Source: Seison nebaliae (lineage: Eukaryota > Rotifera > Pararotatoria > Seisonacea > Seisonidae). Taken from it: DNA of 64,000 nucleotides. Under the pieces are notes generated by a model that made no database searches, had not been told where the DNA came from, and worked only from the letters and a program-made list of their open reading frames with translations. The position numbers were made by a program, and so were the translations under genes. Below are positions 14,901-28,700 of the stretch, one piece after another (position 1 is the stretch's first letter; each line of letters begins with the position of its first letter). The stretch is taken from assembly GCA_023231475.1 (NCBI GenBank), contig JALJEE010000562.1, positions 29,925 to 93,924 on the forward strand, given 5' to 3'.

Positions 14901-15839
14901 TCTCCCGTACTTCAAACAACTAGTAGTATCTTATCAGCTAATATTCCTTTATCATCCACATCATCACCATCTTTATCGATAACATCTTCACCTTCACTAC
15001 CATCATCATCTTCATCATCATCATCTTGTTCACAAACAATGCCATTATCTATATCGACCACTACACCGTTGTCAACAGTTGCTACAACGATGAGTAATAT
15101 TATATATGATAATCGAACAGATGAGTCATCCGATTCTATCATGTCAAGTGAAACGAAAAAATTGGGAGGAACATGTCCTTCCACCAAAGTCTCATTCGCT
15201 GTACATACACATCGATATTTATATAACAGTGATTCGCCACCAGCCACACTTCTCGTTCATCATGAGAGACACGACGAGAGTATTGATGATGCTGATGATG
15301 GTGATGATGATGATGGTGATGAGAATAAGAAGAAGAAGAATGTTGAATGTCAACGAGATAATTTGAAGAAGGAGAATCAGAATAAAGATGCTCCATCGTC
15401 CAAAGGAGAGAATCAATTAACTTATTTCGATGAAGATAATCCAATTGATCAACAAGAAGATTTCTCTTTCGATAAAACGGATTTAACATCTTTGGAATGT
15501 GAGGAAACATTAGAGAGAGAATTCGAAATGACGACCGAATCAGATTCCGAGCAACAAATCGAATCGTTCGCAATATCGAATAATTCGAATGTTTTGAAAA
15601 CCGTCTGGCCACCAAATCAATCCACCATTCTCACATCATCATCCACATCCTCCTCAACGATCATATCTCAAAGCAATATTCGTGAGAGGACGATGGAAAC
15701 TGGAAATTATCCGGAAAGTTCTGGACAAATCATTTCAACGGACAATCGAGAAATCGAAGAACAAATACCATCATCTCGTTCGTCGAATGGAAATGAAACG
15801 AAAACTGAAATCGAATGGACTGATGCCATCGATGTCTGA
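9910..15839 (+). CDS. Unrecognised large Ser/Gln-rich protein, two joined exons
   Basis: Two long frames join through a 76-nt intron, 13230-13305 (donor GTTCTT, acceptor AACAG). The phases match: one base is carried over to make Glu, then Thr-Asn-Asp. Together they give about 1950 residues. The 5' end is uncertain. The frame has an ATG at 9866, but strong acceptors end at 9909 and 9915, so upstream exons are likely. Early residues are Ser/Lys-rich; CAA-coded glutamine runs lie at about 10970-11010, 11884-11906 and 11950-11991. Non-repetitive islands that look folded or conserved are at about 11380-11600 (leucine-rich, alternating hydrophobic), 12120-12910 (helical) and 13400-14370 (many aromatics and Cys). 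An acidic Asp/Glu-rich patch near 15290-15320 and an acidic C-terminus precede the stop. An AATAAA signal follows at 15862. A scaffold-like role is inference; no family was recognised. Confidence 0.7.
13230..13305 (+). other. Intron joining the two halves of the large Ser/Gln-rich protein
   Basis: A 76-nt GT...AG intron with donor GTTCTT and acceptor CTGTAAACAG. It is deduced because the upstream frame stops at 13261, while a frame continuing the same style of protein is open from 13306 in the matching phase. Confidence 0.75.
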
Positions 15840-16808
15840 CAAATGTTTGATTGATTGTTCGAATAAATTTCATAATCTTAGAATAGAATCTTCTTCATCG
15901 TCATCATCGTCATCGATATCATCTCTAACGAGAATCGACAAGATCCTTAAATTAAATTAACCGAAATTGTTATTTAAAGAATTATTTAATCAAAACCATC
16001 TTCCATTTTTCTTCCTTTTTTTCTTCTTCTTTTAACACAATTTCAATTTATCGATTTTTTTCCGTTCGGCTTTAATCGATAATTGATCCTCATCATACTT
16101 CATTGTTACATATCATTACGCTCATTTAACTATTAGAGAATTTGGGGAATTCGTTTGAACGGATTCACCATTTATTTGTATAAATGAAATCAATATTCTA
16201 TTCAACCGACCCATTAATGCCATTGTTGAATTTTATCGATATATATATATATATTATTTCTCCTCGTTAATTATTTCTGTAAACGAATTTCAATTTCAAA
16301 TTTCCTTTTGTAAATCTTTCAATCTCATATGACTCGTCTTTCAATTATCATCAATATTAATATTGGGAAAAATCAAAATATTGAATAGTTCTCTCCATCT
16401 TCACAGTTTCACTCTATAAACAACAACAACAATAACCACCACCACAACAACAACAAAAACAACAACAACAACAATAACAGCCTTCCATAATAAGAGAATT
16501 AAATATTAACAGAACTGAATTATAATAAATTTAAATTAATTTCAATTATAATCATTAATTTCAGACATTTCCTTCACTAAATTATTAAAATCATTTATAT
16601 ATTGAAATTAATCAAGAATTTTATTTCAGTTCTTCTTTCGGATAATTTCTGAGAAAATTTGAAAAAAATAATTTCTCATCTTACTTCCTCATTCCATCAA
16701 TGAAAAATCGTTGTCAATCCAATTGATTTTGCCATCCTTTTTAATAATGTTGAATTGTTGAAAAGTGAAATAAGTGATTGGAAAAGATATTCGATTTTTT
16801 CGTACGAG
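15840..16808. other. 3' flank and intergenic spacer
   Basis: Holds an AATAAA at 15862-15867 after the upstream stop, a TA dinucleotide run near 16239-16254, a CAA-rich tract at about 16421-16480, and presumably the leader and promoter of the downstream M13 gene. No other coding sequence is supported. Confidence 0.5.
16421..16482. repeat. CAA/CCA trinucleotide tract
   Basis: An interrupted run of caa and cca units outside any supported coding exon. It resembles the glutamine-coding runs of neighbouring genes but lies between genes. Confidence 0.7.
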
Positions 16809-19800
16809 ATGCAATTCTTTCCTCCTCAAAAAGAAAATAATATTGGTAGTAGTGGGGAGAATGTGCGACATAGTATGTTCCGACCCGAATTTATCGATCG
16901 TTTACAAAATGAGATAATTTTGGAAGATGCTGTCGAACGAAGAGATCAAGTAGACGAAGCACGACCTGTCATCTCAACTTCTCGATGTTTCAAGATCGTC
17001 TATTATACAATCCTTCCTTTATGTCTCATCTTGTGTACGGCCGTGCCAATTGTCATTTATCAAGTTCGTCAGAATAATTTAGGGAATTATCCATCCACCA
17101 AAAACAATGACATTGATACGTTCGTTGAGAAAGGATATTATACTAAAATCAATCATAAGCCAGTGACATATATCGAATATGTAACTAGACCACGTTTCTT
17201 AAGTAAATTCCGTAATATGGTACCGAGAAATTATGAATTTTATCATTTGGAAAATAATTTCAACAATTCCATTTCTCCATGTGACAATTTCTACATTCAT
17301 ACTTGCGGTAATTGGCAACACAACAATCGATTGAGATCAGTCCAAAAACAGAAATATGTTGATGAAATAACAATATTGAATTTGCATATGAATTCAGAAT
17401 TGAAGAAAGAGTTGAGTAAACTTTTCAGTTCAGCGAAATCTTTTAACGATTCTGGTGCACAGATCCTTTATAATATCTTTTATTCTTGTTTACATGAAGC
17501 GGAAGATGTCGGTCAATTAAAACGATTGATATTTGATCGTGAGAAGAAAGATATTCGATTTGCCACAAAATTTTATGATCGACCTATTAATGAGAAAATA
17601 GATGAAAATCTTCAACAATTTCATTTGAACGTCACTGACAAGAACGAGAATGATATGATGTCTGAAGAGATCGACATAAATTATGTTATGGGAAAATTGA
17701 TTAAGAATCGTCATCAAATTTTCTTCCGTTTACGCTCGTTCTCATTACCTCACAATCTCTCCATTTTCTACATTTCTCATCGACAACTACAACGAATTCA
17801 ACGAATGTCTTTATTGAACAAGAATCTTTTCGGAGATAATAATCAATATAAAAAATTTATGAGAATTCTTCTCATTTATTCGTTCGAGAAGATCTTCCAA
17901 CAATCCTACTCTCACCAAATGATTCATCGAATCATTGACGATATTATTGAGATTGATCATTTCTATGTGAACTGGTTGACGATTTCGGAAAATTATCGAA
18001 ATATTTCTCATAATCAACGGTTCGATTTGTTATTGAAGTGAACAGTAAAAATTATTTTTCTTAGAACTGAGAATTTTCGAAGAAATATCATGAAACGATT
18101 AGTGAAACAAGAGAAGAACGATGAATCAAGATTATCATATTTAATGATGAATGTTAGTTGAATTGAATTAAGAAATAAGAAATTATCGAAATTGTCTAGT
18201 TAAATGTAGAAGAGAATTTCAATTCTGTTCAATTCTCACCAGTTGCTGATTTACCCAAAAACGAATTGTTCGATTGGGAAGAAATATTGAAAAATTTATT
18301 TCCGACAAAAAACATTTCCGAATTGATTGTTCCAATTTTTATTTGAATATCAGACAATTTAATTTAAACGCAGACGATTAAAGAGAATTTCGATGAAATG
18401 AAACTTCTAATGAATGAAATGAAAAGACATTTCCATCGGTATCAGATATTCAATTATTTACTCTATGTTCTCATCGAATCCCAAATCTCATTGTTCTCCG
18501 ATAAATGGCGTAAAAGATTGATGTTTGTAGCACCGAAAGCTTATCGGAAATATGGTGAATCGATTTTCATGTCAAGAGAAGAGTATTCTTTCTAATTTCA
18601 GCAATTCGGTTAATTTAGTCTTTTAAACTAGGTTCTGCTACGTTTACATACGACAACGAACACCTGAACTGATAATCAATTTTTATATTTCGAGAATTTC
18701 ACAATCAACTAAATATTATGAACAATTCCGATTATTTATCGAAATTTTTCATCAAATTAAAAAGTCAGCTATTGTATGGGTAGATGGTCTTCCATTGTCG
18801 TACGAGACAAAATCGATCCGTTTTACTTTCAATCTTCTTCATCATTTCGTCGAATTCTTAATGATATCAATATCATCATACGAATTTAGTTGGCGACCGA
18901 TTACAAACTGTCACATTACAACTCGGTTTTCCTAATCATCTCATGAAATTCACAAACAAAATTCATGTGGATGATGAGACTGTTGTCAGGAATTTCGGGA
19001 AGTTCATGTTTATTAAACGGAAATTTCCATTTTACAGTTATCATTTGTTATTGACGATGAATTTCATATTATTCTATGTTTTTATCAAGAATTTATCGAG
19101 AGTATCAATGAAATAAATTTAAAAAATTTATGGAACCGATCTCCAATTGATTGGCATATTGACTCTTATACGGATGATCCGTTCTTGGTAGAAGCAGCTT
19201 ATTTTCCGGTGGATCATCGGCTCAGAGTTTTTTATATTTATCCATCCATTTACATCCATTTTATGATTTTTTTCCTGCAGTTATATGGTGGTCTTATCAT
19301 TTCATTAATGCCAATGAGTCAGAAAATTGACAGGATCTATTTACTTGGATTTGTTATTAATACGATTGCTCATGAAATCAGGTTTAAACAATTTTGAACA
19401 ATTTCTCATGGAAATTAAACGTTTAGCCATTCGATCGATTTGTCGAAAGGTTCTTCATTTCGCATGTCCATTGCCAATTCTTCCGACTTACAAAAATATG
19501 ATGAATATGTCGATTGTATTGGAAGTTAAAATTTGTAGAAAGAAATTGAATAAAATTGACTTAAATAAAAACAGAATTATATAACAAGAAAGAAGGAAAG
19601 GAACGAATGGTAATTGAACAGGAAGATATCGCCGATGTGTTCGCCGTTCGATTAAGCAGCATATTAATTAAACGAATAATTGATGAGTTTCTTCTTATCT
19701 CCTCCTTCAACAACATGTCAACGATCCATATTTCCATTAGAAAAATTCATGGGGACAGTTATGTTAATGAATATTCGTTGGGAAATATTTTGTTTTTGAA

Positions 19801-20023
19801 CGTTAAGAGCATAAATGAAAACACTCTGCGGAAAGTCAAACAAAAATATTATAAAGGTCAAGTTATGAAATATTGTGCTAGAAATAGAAAGAACAAATTG
19901 TTAGTTCCTTTTGGTCTCTATTCATCCAATGCCCAGAGATCGACAATTCCATTTTATAATTTAAGAGAATTTCACTCAATATTTAACTGCCACTCTTCAA
20001 ATTCCATTTGTCATATTAGTTAA
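16809..20023 (+). CDS. M13 neprilysin-like zinc metallopeptidase, divergent
   Basis: Reconstructed exons: 16809-18019, 18065-18152, 18200-18328, 18374-18582, 18632-18819, 18890-18984, 19038-19226, 19281-19381, 19427-19524 and 19575-20023. All phases agree and give 918 residues. It is a type II membrane protein: cytosolic N-terminus, transmembrane helix at residues ~61-85, then an ectodomain opening with the M13 Cys-Asp-Asn-Phe-Tyr...Cys-Gly-Asn-Trp signature. The HEISH zinc motif (residues 734-738) is assembled across the intron 19382-19426. The third ligand and its partner, EDIAD, lie at 786-790. The C-terminal Phe-Asn-Cys...Cys block is present. Departures from neprilysins: the Asn-Ala-x-Tyr substrate strand reads Glu-Ala-Ala-Tyr, Pro-Ala-Gly-Ile-Leu is not conserved, the late active-site His is not found, and the final Cys-x-Trp ends Cys-His-Ile-Ser. 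Zinc binding is likely kept and peptidase activity is doubtful. The start is the first in-frame ATG. AATAAA lies at 20073. Confidence 0.85.
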
Positions 20024-23000
20024 ATATATCTAATATATCTCTTATTTCATCAGAAAGATAATCGTTTCCGTTAATAAACAATCTTTCTTCAAATAAATAA
20101 TTTTCATTTATAATTAGAAAGTTAATAATTAATAGAAGGTGAGAAATATTGAAATTTTTTTACTTTCACAAAAACGTCCCTCAAACCCATATCATTCCTA
20201 ATCATAAAAAATCTAGTGCAATTCCATGTTTCATCCGCCATACAATTCTCGTAATATATTTCTGCTTAGATATAAATTATCGTCTTTCTATGATCTTTTC
20301 TAATAAAAGTTTACTATTACTATGTTATGATGATAGATATGTTGTCAACATATTTCACCTCTTTCATTCTACACAACTTACAATTTTGTTAGTTGTCTCT
20401 CGTGTTAAAACATTACAGAGAAATTCGACCATAATTCGATGATTTCTTAATCTATGCTTGATGATATATTTCCATTTCGTTACTTTTATTAGTTATTGAT
20501 GAAATTTTAATCAATCGTCGGTTTTCATTTTCAAATGGTTCTCAATTGTTTTTGGTGAGTTGGTTGATGATGCCTTTCCAAATGACTTTCTTTATCAAAT
20601 TGTGATAAATCCAAATATGAGCAAACAATACAGTCCATTTTAATGTTTCAATTTGCCTTACCGTCATCGTTAGTAACTAAGAATTAAAAGTTGAGTTGCC
20701 TTGATTGAATTTAAAAAACTAGTTAAAAGGTAAAAGAGTTAAAAGTAAGAATTAAATCCTAGACAAAAAATTTGATACTCTTCGAATGTTCGCGAAAAAC
20801 AAAATCCAATTTCCCAACTCTTTATTTGAGTGTGAGAATAATAATTGTTAATACGATTGGCAAATATTTCTCGTTAATTAAAAATGTTCCATATATATAC
20901 TAATTGAGTATTTTTGTATAATAGGTTCATGATTAAGGTGTTGCTTAAATCATAATCATCTTCACATCATTTTTAGAAAAGTGAATGGAAATAATACAGT
21001 TCGTTCAGAATATTTCTGCATCTCTTACATAGACGTAGATTTTGTTGGTAAACAATTCGAAGTATCTTTCGCATTTTTATCTAAAGAATATTATAAAACA
21101 TATAATTGACTAGTTAGGGAGAAGATGAATGAAAGAAATTGACATTTTTCTCAATCCTTCCAGAAAAACATCCATACCATAACAGATCACATACTAGTAT
21201 ATGTAACTCCGACCCAAACAAACTAGAATGCACACTCTTAATTGTGGTTGGGGAAAGATCATCATTTTTCTTATTTTCCAATGAAATTTGTTTTAATTCC
21301 GATTCTACTTGTTTTTCATAAATGTGAGCCAGTATTCTCTTATTCGGGGAACCAACATTGATAAGGATATCATATCTTATTCCCTCATACCTTCGCACTT
21401 CATAGTTTCCCAACTTCGTTTTTGTCCGATGTACTTCTTTGAATTTTTACCTCTTGACAGGTCACCATATTTATGAGGTAAACCAGTTGAATATTCGGTT
21501 ATAATATTACAAACGAAAAGTGAAACAAATTTCAGTTTGAGACGAGTTATTTTGGAGGTAAAATCATAAAAATAACAATGAACTGAATTTTTTATAATTT
21601 TCTAATTTATTTAAATGCATAATTTATTTTATTAGGACACTTACAAATATGTAATAAGAAGTTCGATTATTTCTAAGTATATTGATAAAATTTCACTGAT
21701 TTTATAAATATTAGACATGTATCACAAAAGATGTAAAATCCTTAAAAATGGTTAATAACCGGTAGAATGCTATTCATTGAATAAACGAGTACATTCTTCG
21801 CCAAATTGCAATTTGAATATTTTTCTCCATAATTTTTAGAGTGAATTCATTTCCGTCACATTAATTAGTTACTGAAAACAGAGTTTCCCTAGAAAAAATT
21901 CCCCTCTCGCATTATTTTAGCTCATTTTTTTATAAGGATAATTATACGGAATTTGGGAGAGGTTAAATGTTTTGTTCGATTTATTGAATTTTATGGAGAA
22001 CTTTCACGTTCACATTATTATTTGTTGTCAATGAATAATAATAATGAAAGTAATATCGGTTTTCCATAAAATTTTATTTTAATTTGTTCGCTACATTGAA
22101 ATTTATAAAAATTGAGAAAAACTGTTTTCTCACCGAACATACTGTTTAACTTACAAGAACATAGGAATATCATTGAAAAAGATGAAGATTGATTATATTA
22201 TTTTCGATTTATCAGTTATATAAAATTCTTGAAAAAAGTTCAATTTGTTCAGTTGGAAGAAAAACAAATTGTCATAGGTATAATATTATCGTAATTAATT
22301 CTCACACATTTTCTTCCTAATGTAGATTTTATGCAAATTTATTATTTATGTTCAGCTCATTCATTTTTTAAGAATGTCAAGTTAGAATTTTATTCCATTT
22401 TGAGCTTACCAATTTTCCAGTGGATGAAAGAAAATTAAGGAATAAATTTGGAGGAAATAAGATAATTTATGATGAGATTAGTATGACGAGTTGATGGAGA
22501 AAACCGGTGAAAATGAATGTGAATAAATGCGAATTACTCATCATTGTTATGGTGATATGATATATGTGGAAATGAGAAAACTCGCCGATAATTGATTAGG
22601 TTAAAGACGATGCAAAATTTTCTGATCACAGATAATAAATGATAAGGAAATCGTTGAGAGTGACTGATAAATGAATATAATTATTGATTGTTGTCTCATT
22701 TATGAATAAATCATTCTAATTTTACATTTTCCTATGATAAATGAAATTATGGTGCAGTATATTCGTATCTGCATGGTAAGTGCACCGACGACTAAGTTGA
22801 AGTGAAATTGTAGGGGAAAACCAATAATTTTATTAGCAGATATGTTAATAAATAGAAGAATAATGAATGAATGAATAGAATGTAAATTATTTATTACCCA
22901 ACATTTTTGTGGAGGAATGAAAATTTCGGTTTTCATGCGACATGGGAAAAAAAGTTAATTTTCAACCGATTCTTTCAATTATCGTCCAAGAAGACGGAAT

Positions 23001-25478
23001 GTCATCATCTTTCTTATTTGATGAGATGAGAATTGGAGGGTTGCCCAAAATAGTGTGAAAATTGGGGAATGATTATTTATGACAAAATTTACATAAATGT
23101 TCCTGTCTATTTCCGGTGTGTTCTTTAAAACCAAATTATCATTCGAAACGGTAGGAATCATACGAACTGGCTGGAATTGGACTAACAACGAATATATTCT
23201 TCTTTTCGTTCCTTAGGTTTCCTTCTCTGCCCCACTTACTTTCCGTGAGGAATAAGATGGATACTAATTACATAATTCTCATTCCTACCATCATGCATCG
23301 ATATATTTCCATAAACACCAATTTTTAATTAGATAATTTTTTAGGGGGAGAAAGAAAACGATGTTAGTGAAATAACAAGAAAATCAAATAACACTTCACT
23401 CGATATATTTAGGGGATGGGGGAGAGAGTGGTTTAATCGAACATTTGTGGAGTGGCAACATGGATGAGAGGGAGATATCATCTGATGTAGTTGCAGGAAC
23501 TTCATTCGAATGTTCTATCTCGTTCTAGTATCTTTAATCATTCTCTTACCATAAGATGATGATAACATATCGCCATAAACAGATATATTAATGTTTACGG
23601 TTTCATACTCTAACAATTTCTTTAGGATGAAAGAGAAGAAGTTAAATTGATTATATTATTCCTAGTTCAATCAACAATAGTTCGTTATTACTTCTAGTTC
23701 AAGCGCTATATATATTGCTTCTTGAGCATGATGAATGATGATCTCATTATCTCTACAATATGTTCTTCTTTGAGGAAGTGGTTGTGACAATAAAGTTGAT
23801 GATTATAATACTACAAAAAACTTCTTTCATGACATGAAACTATTGGCATGAATGTATCTCATTCTTTTATTCCATCGAAGGCAAAAACTCTTCTCAATCA
23901 ATAACCGAATAATATTTTACAAATATTCTTTCTCAATAATCGTCGCTCAACGACGTTGTCTAACAAAAAGAATAGTTGCTCCTAAAACTACCATAATATT
24001 TTTAAAATTTTTCTCAAAAATTTAATTCAAACTGAAAGTGGAAAGGAATTAGGAATGAATAAGTAAACGAATGAAAACAGTTTACTAATACAGATCTTTC
24101 GGAATTAAATTTACGAATTTCCAAATTTCTTCATTTTGATCAGATCCTCATGAAATGGATGAGAACGAAATTATTTGAATGATATCGTTTCTCTCGTGAG
24201 AGAAGTTGCATCGAAAGGAGACTCTTTGGAATAAAAGGAAACATATCAATTATACGAACAATTATAATCAGATGTGTATATTAGAGATAGAAGTAGAAAT
24301 CAACCGAACATATTCTCGACTATTGCATGTGTTCGATTAGGTCGAATGGGAAATCAATTGCTGCTTATTATATGTACTATATCCAATTTTACACATTCTC
24401 ATTCCACACTTCCAAATCATGAATGAATAACCAAATGAATATCAGATGTACATCATCCATTCCATATCTATCTATCAATCCATAAACTATTTATCTTAAT
24501 CGAATAATTCACTATATTAACGTAAATTTAGGATGGACGTCTCTCGATATGAACATATAGAAATATGATGATGAATACAATTGTTTAAAAAATATCTTCA
24601 AACTTTTCCTTCTTATATTTCCACATCCTCTCACACACTTAATCATCAGTCAATTTCTAGGGGAAATTTATAATTTTCATTATATTATCTGATTATTATA
24701 GTTATCGTCCGAAGTTATTTTATCCTCCAACTACTACATCTGCATCTTTATAATTAAACAGTCCAATCCTCCAACTTGATAGTTGGCTCAATCAGTCAAA
24801 ATTCAAAATATGTTTAACGTAAACATTGAGAAATCATTATCCAAAAATTGGAGCTAATTAAAATATTTTACGTATATACCTTCAATTTGAATGACTCCAA
24901 CAATTTATAAGTAATTCCACTCAGATCTAACTCGCAAACATTCTGCTTTCGTCTTAAAGAGGAAGTTATGTAACTTAGTTTTTGATATAATTTTGCAACA
25001 TTCACTGAATCGAAAATGAAAAATCATTCTCAAATTTTTTATTCCATTTTCCCATGATTGCGAAGGAACGATAAGATTAATCACGATTAATCTGTCCATT
25101 AGGTTTTATATCGTTAACGAAATTGCGTCATTCGAAAAAAAAACGTATTCATCCAAAGAATCCTGAAGCTTCGCCTTAAAACCAAGACAAAAACATAACG
25201 GAAGATGTTGACTGTTATTGACCGTTATCCATTTTCCCAGTTGTTAATACTAGATAATTATATTTCACCTGCAAGCACGATTCCATACGAATAATCCTCA
25301 TTAATTGTATAACTTCAGATAATATTAAAATGTTTATTCTTCTGATTATAGCACGCTCACTGATCTGGGTTTATTATAGGTCGAAATTTTTTTAATATTT
25401 CCATTTTTTTGAGTCAAATGTTCCATAAGCATAGATTTTTATTTATCTTGTGCATAAAGCTAAAAGTAGATCATCCGT

Positions 25479-25715
25479 CTAATGATATATCATCGATCGA
25501 TGAATAAGATAATATGAGAAAATAGATATCCTTCTCCAGGCAGATAATCCAACATGTTTGCATAAATCGTAATCACAACATTCTCTATTTATAGAATAGT
25601 TTCGATGGAGTAGACATTTCTGTCGGTTTCCCGATAGAACCAGTTCAGAAAAAAATGGAAAAAAATTCAGAATTATAAATTTATTCAAGAATTTAGTGAT
25701 GATTTTGAATGACAA
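25479..25715 (-). CDS. Possible LU/Ly6-type terminal exon
   Basis: A minus-strand frame containing Lys-Cys, about 14 residues later Glu-Cys-Cys-Asp-Tyr-Asp-Leu-Cys-Lys, then a short hydrophobic tail. Cys-Cys-x-x-Asp-x-Cys followed by a polar residue is the C-terminal knuckle of LU (Ly6/uPAR, three-finger) domains. Those usually have Asn after the last Cys and a GPI-signal tail. The N-terminal half of the frame is AT-rich filler, and no upstream exon with the first LU cysteines was identified. Chance is a real alternative. Confidence 0.22.
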   Translation of the reverse strand: MSFKIITKFLNKFIILNFFPFFSELVLSGNRQKCLLHRNYSINRECCDYDLCKHVGLSAWRRISIFSYYLIHRSMIYH

Positions 25716-28700
25716 TTATAAATATAAATGAAAATAAATTTTGGTTAAGAAGAGCCGTTCACACGTTTTCAGTCGGTTAATCTGATTTTCTTCATTGTTT
25801 TCTTCTCCATTATTTTCTTCCATACCATATTACCTTTCTGATATTGAGATGAAATATATGATAGATTGAATGTCGAATAAATTGTTAATGACATGCATCT
25901 TTTTATCCAATTTTCCTTTTATAATCGAATTCCACACTCACATGACAATGGTCGAAAGTAATACTCTTTTCATTACATACTCGATATAATACCGATATTA
26001 TGTAATAATTAAGAAGTTCTGATATAGTGTCTGTCTAAACCCATTAATAAATGGATAGATACTCGAAATATAGATACATTATCTCATCTCAACTTCCTAA
26101 ACGATTTTTTACACAATATTTGCTTCTTACTTGCTTCATCGAAGTTTGCTCGAATTATCATAAAATTTCGCTTAAGGGAGAATAACTTGGAAAGTTGTTT
26201 ATCATCAATGTCAATTTCGAATCAGCTTTCGAAGGAAAATCCTATTTTTTGCTTAAGTTTATCTTCAAAGAATTCTTTCACTTTCACTTTCTACTCATTT
26301 AATACTTTTTTCTGATATATCTTTTAAATCTCCCGATATTCTCCCAATGTGAACAATTTAAGACTGTTGTTCGTTATTTATGTTCATATAGAACCAAATA
26401 GTTCTTATCTTTCATCTCTATCTAATGCCAAGAGTGTACTGAAAAACTTCCAGGTGGAATGAGTATATACAATGACAATTTAATGTTTTTGTCAATTATT
26501 TCGTGAATTTATTTCCTATTTCATAATTTATCCAAAATTTGGATTGTGTTTGAATGAATAATAATAATTTACAAATTCAGTTAATGTTTAAGTGATTATC
26601 CAATGATGTGAAATGACGTTACCAAGAATTAGACAGATGAACTCGAAAGACGTACCAAGGACAAACAGATATTTAATCGCAGTTCGATTCACTCGATGTA
26701 ACAGAAAAAGATTAATTTGGAATGACATCCATCTATATTTGATTAATTCATTGATAATACATATACTCATTGAAATTAATAAATTAATTTTCCTTTATTG
26801 AATCACTTCCATTCCGATGGTCATATGTCGATATTTCCCATTATCTTCACATTATCTAAATCTTCATAATTCTCCTGTGATGTCAATCCATAAATGTTTG
26901 ATTAGAAATTATGTTGCAACGATGAAATTGAAGTGGAATAACTGTTAAGAATCTAAAGTTCTCTGTTGGCAGAAATTTTCACAAACTCATTAGAGATTTT
27001 TATTTTTTCTTTTTCCGATAGGAAAAAAAAAGAAATTTGGAATATTTTCGATTTTTTATGTGTTTGACTGGGATGAATTGTCGGTATATCATCCTTAGTA
27101 TAATTATCTTAATCAGATTATCGGAATACTCGTGAATATATTTCCATCATGGCTACTACTTCTACTCCCATCAATCAATTAATATTTGGGTACCGATGAG
27201 AGATGAGTAATTGGAAGGAAGAATTATGATTCCATTATTATCTCGCATCTTTTGTTCCCAATTGACGTAATTAAGATTTAATCTTATTTGATGAAATAAC
27301 TTTCCAATCAATTTTCTTCCAAAAGAAAAAAAGAGAATTCTATTTAAAGAGCTGACGCGAGCAACAGGTAAGAATCACCATATTTTATGATGTTCTTCGC
27401 ATGCAATCTTCAACATTCGTTCGAATAATGCGATTTGGCTATACATCAGATTTCAATTAAAAAAATTGGATATTTCTGCCTTAGTGATCGTGTTAGAATA
27501 AAAGTTGCTTCGCTCATCCCTCCCCAACATTTCTCCGCTTTACCAAACCATCCCAATTATTTTCGTACGATATACGGAAAACATGTAATCTCATTCTGTA
27601 ATTTCTAATTAGTTCATTCGAATATTATTCTTCTTATTAATATTGGAAGAAAGAAGAAAGGAGAAAATTATTCGTTATCATTCGCACCGGTTCTACAGCA
27701 GGAACTGTCCAGTAACAAATTTTTACGGCTTTTTTTCCGTGATAAATCAATATTATGTAACATTCTCAAGATTTCATAAGATGTTAATTGTATTAGTTAA
27801 TTTTATTACATTATAATATTTACTTAACCAAATTCTTTCCTTTCCATCTTCTTCCATTTCCCCCCTCCTTTCCCGATATATACCATTGGAATGGATGAAC
27901 AATTATTGAGATGGGCATATTTATGTTGACTCATAAGAAAAAGGAGTATATTCGAATGAAGGCAATAAATGTTTCTTATGTTATTTCAAAAAAAAAATTG
28001 TTAATTACTTCAAACTTTTTTCGGTATCGTTCCAAAAAACCTTCTGAGGAAAAATTGAGAGAAGGATGATATTAGAATGAATGTGGAATAATGTACAATA
28101 AATATTCATTAATTATCCATTAAGAATTTTAGCGCAACTTGGTACCATGAATTGAGAACAGAAACTTACCCTTCTGTTTCTTACCAAATTACCTTACCAT
28201 TTTCTCGTTTTAATATTTCTTTCATCGGTCAATAAAGAGGAATAATGGTGGGAGGTGATGGAAGTAGCTTGAAGACTAGTCTTCTTCCGAATTGATGAGA
28301 AGAAAAGAAGATTTATGAAAGTTTTTGTCAGATAATTATCTCAATAACTAGTCGTATTGATATGTAGCTTGGTTAGGGAAAGAAATATAAATGCCATCAT
28401 TAACATTGCTTCATAGATCGATAATCGCTAATTTGTCAATTATTTACCTATTCGTCTGAACAACGAGTTCAGTTTAGTGGATGGTTCGTTAAGAATGGAG
28501 GAAGAGTTTAGAAGACGTCAGGACAAAAGAGTCCGATATACAAAAGAAACAAGTGAAATGATATTTAAGGGGATGAGTAATGAGATATCGAATAATCTAT
28601 TTTCTTTTATTTATGATCCTTTTCCTATCGGTTATTTTGTCAAATCGCTCTTTTTGTCCTATCACCAGATTATGAGAACCGTTAAGAAATGAGGGGAATG

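Noticed and set aside
19281-19397. M13 zinc motif apparently broken (His-Glu-Ile-Arg-Phe then stop), suggesting a pseudogene
   Set aside because: A phase-matched 45-nt intron at 19382-19426 restores HEISH, and the downstream exons stay in frame.
21114-21413. Minus-strand frame with a Tyr-Glu-Val-Arg-Arg-Tyr-Glu string resembling the start of a SOUL heme-binding domain
   Set aside because: The rest of the frame has none of the later SOUL features, and no flanking exons fit.
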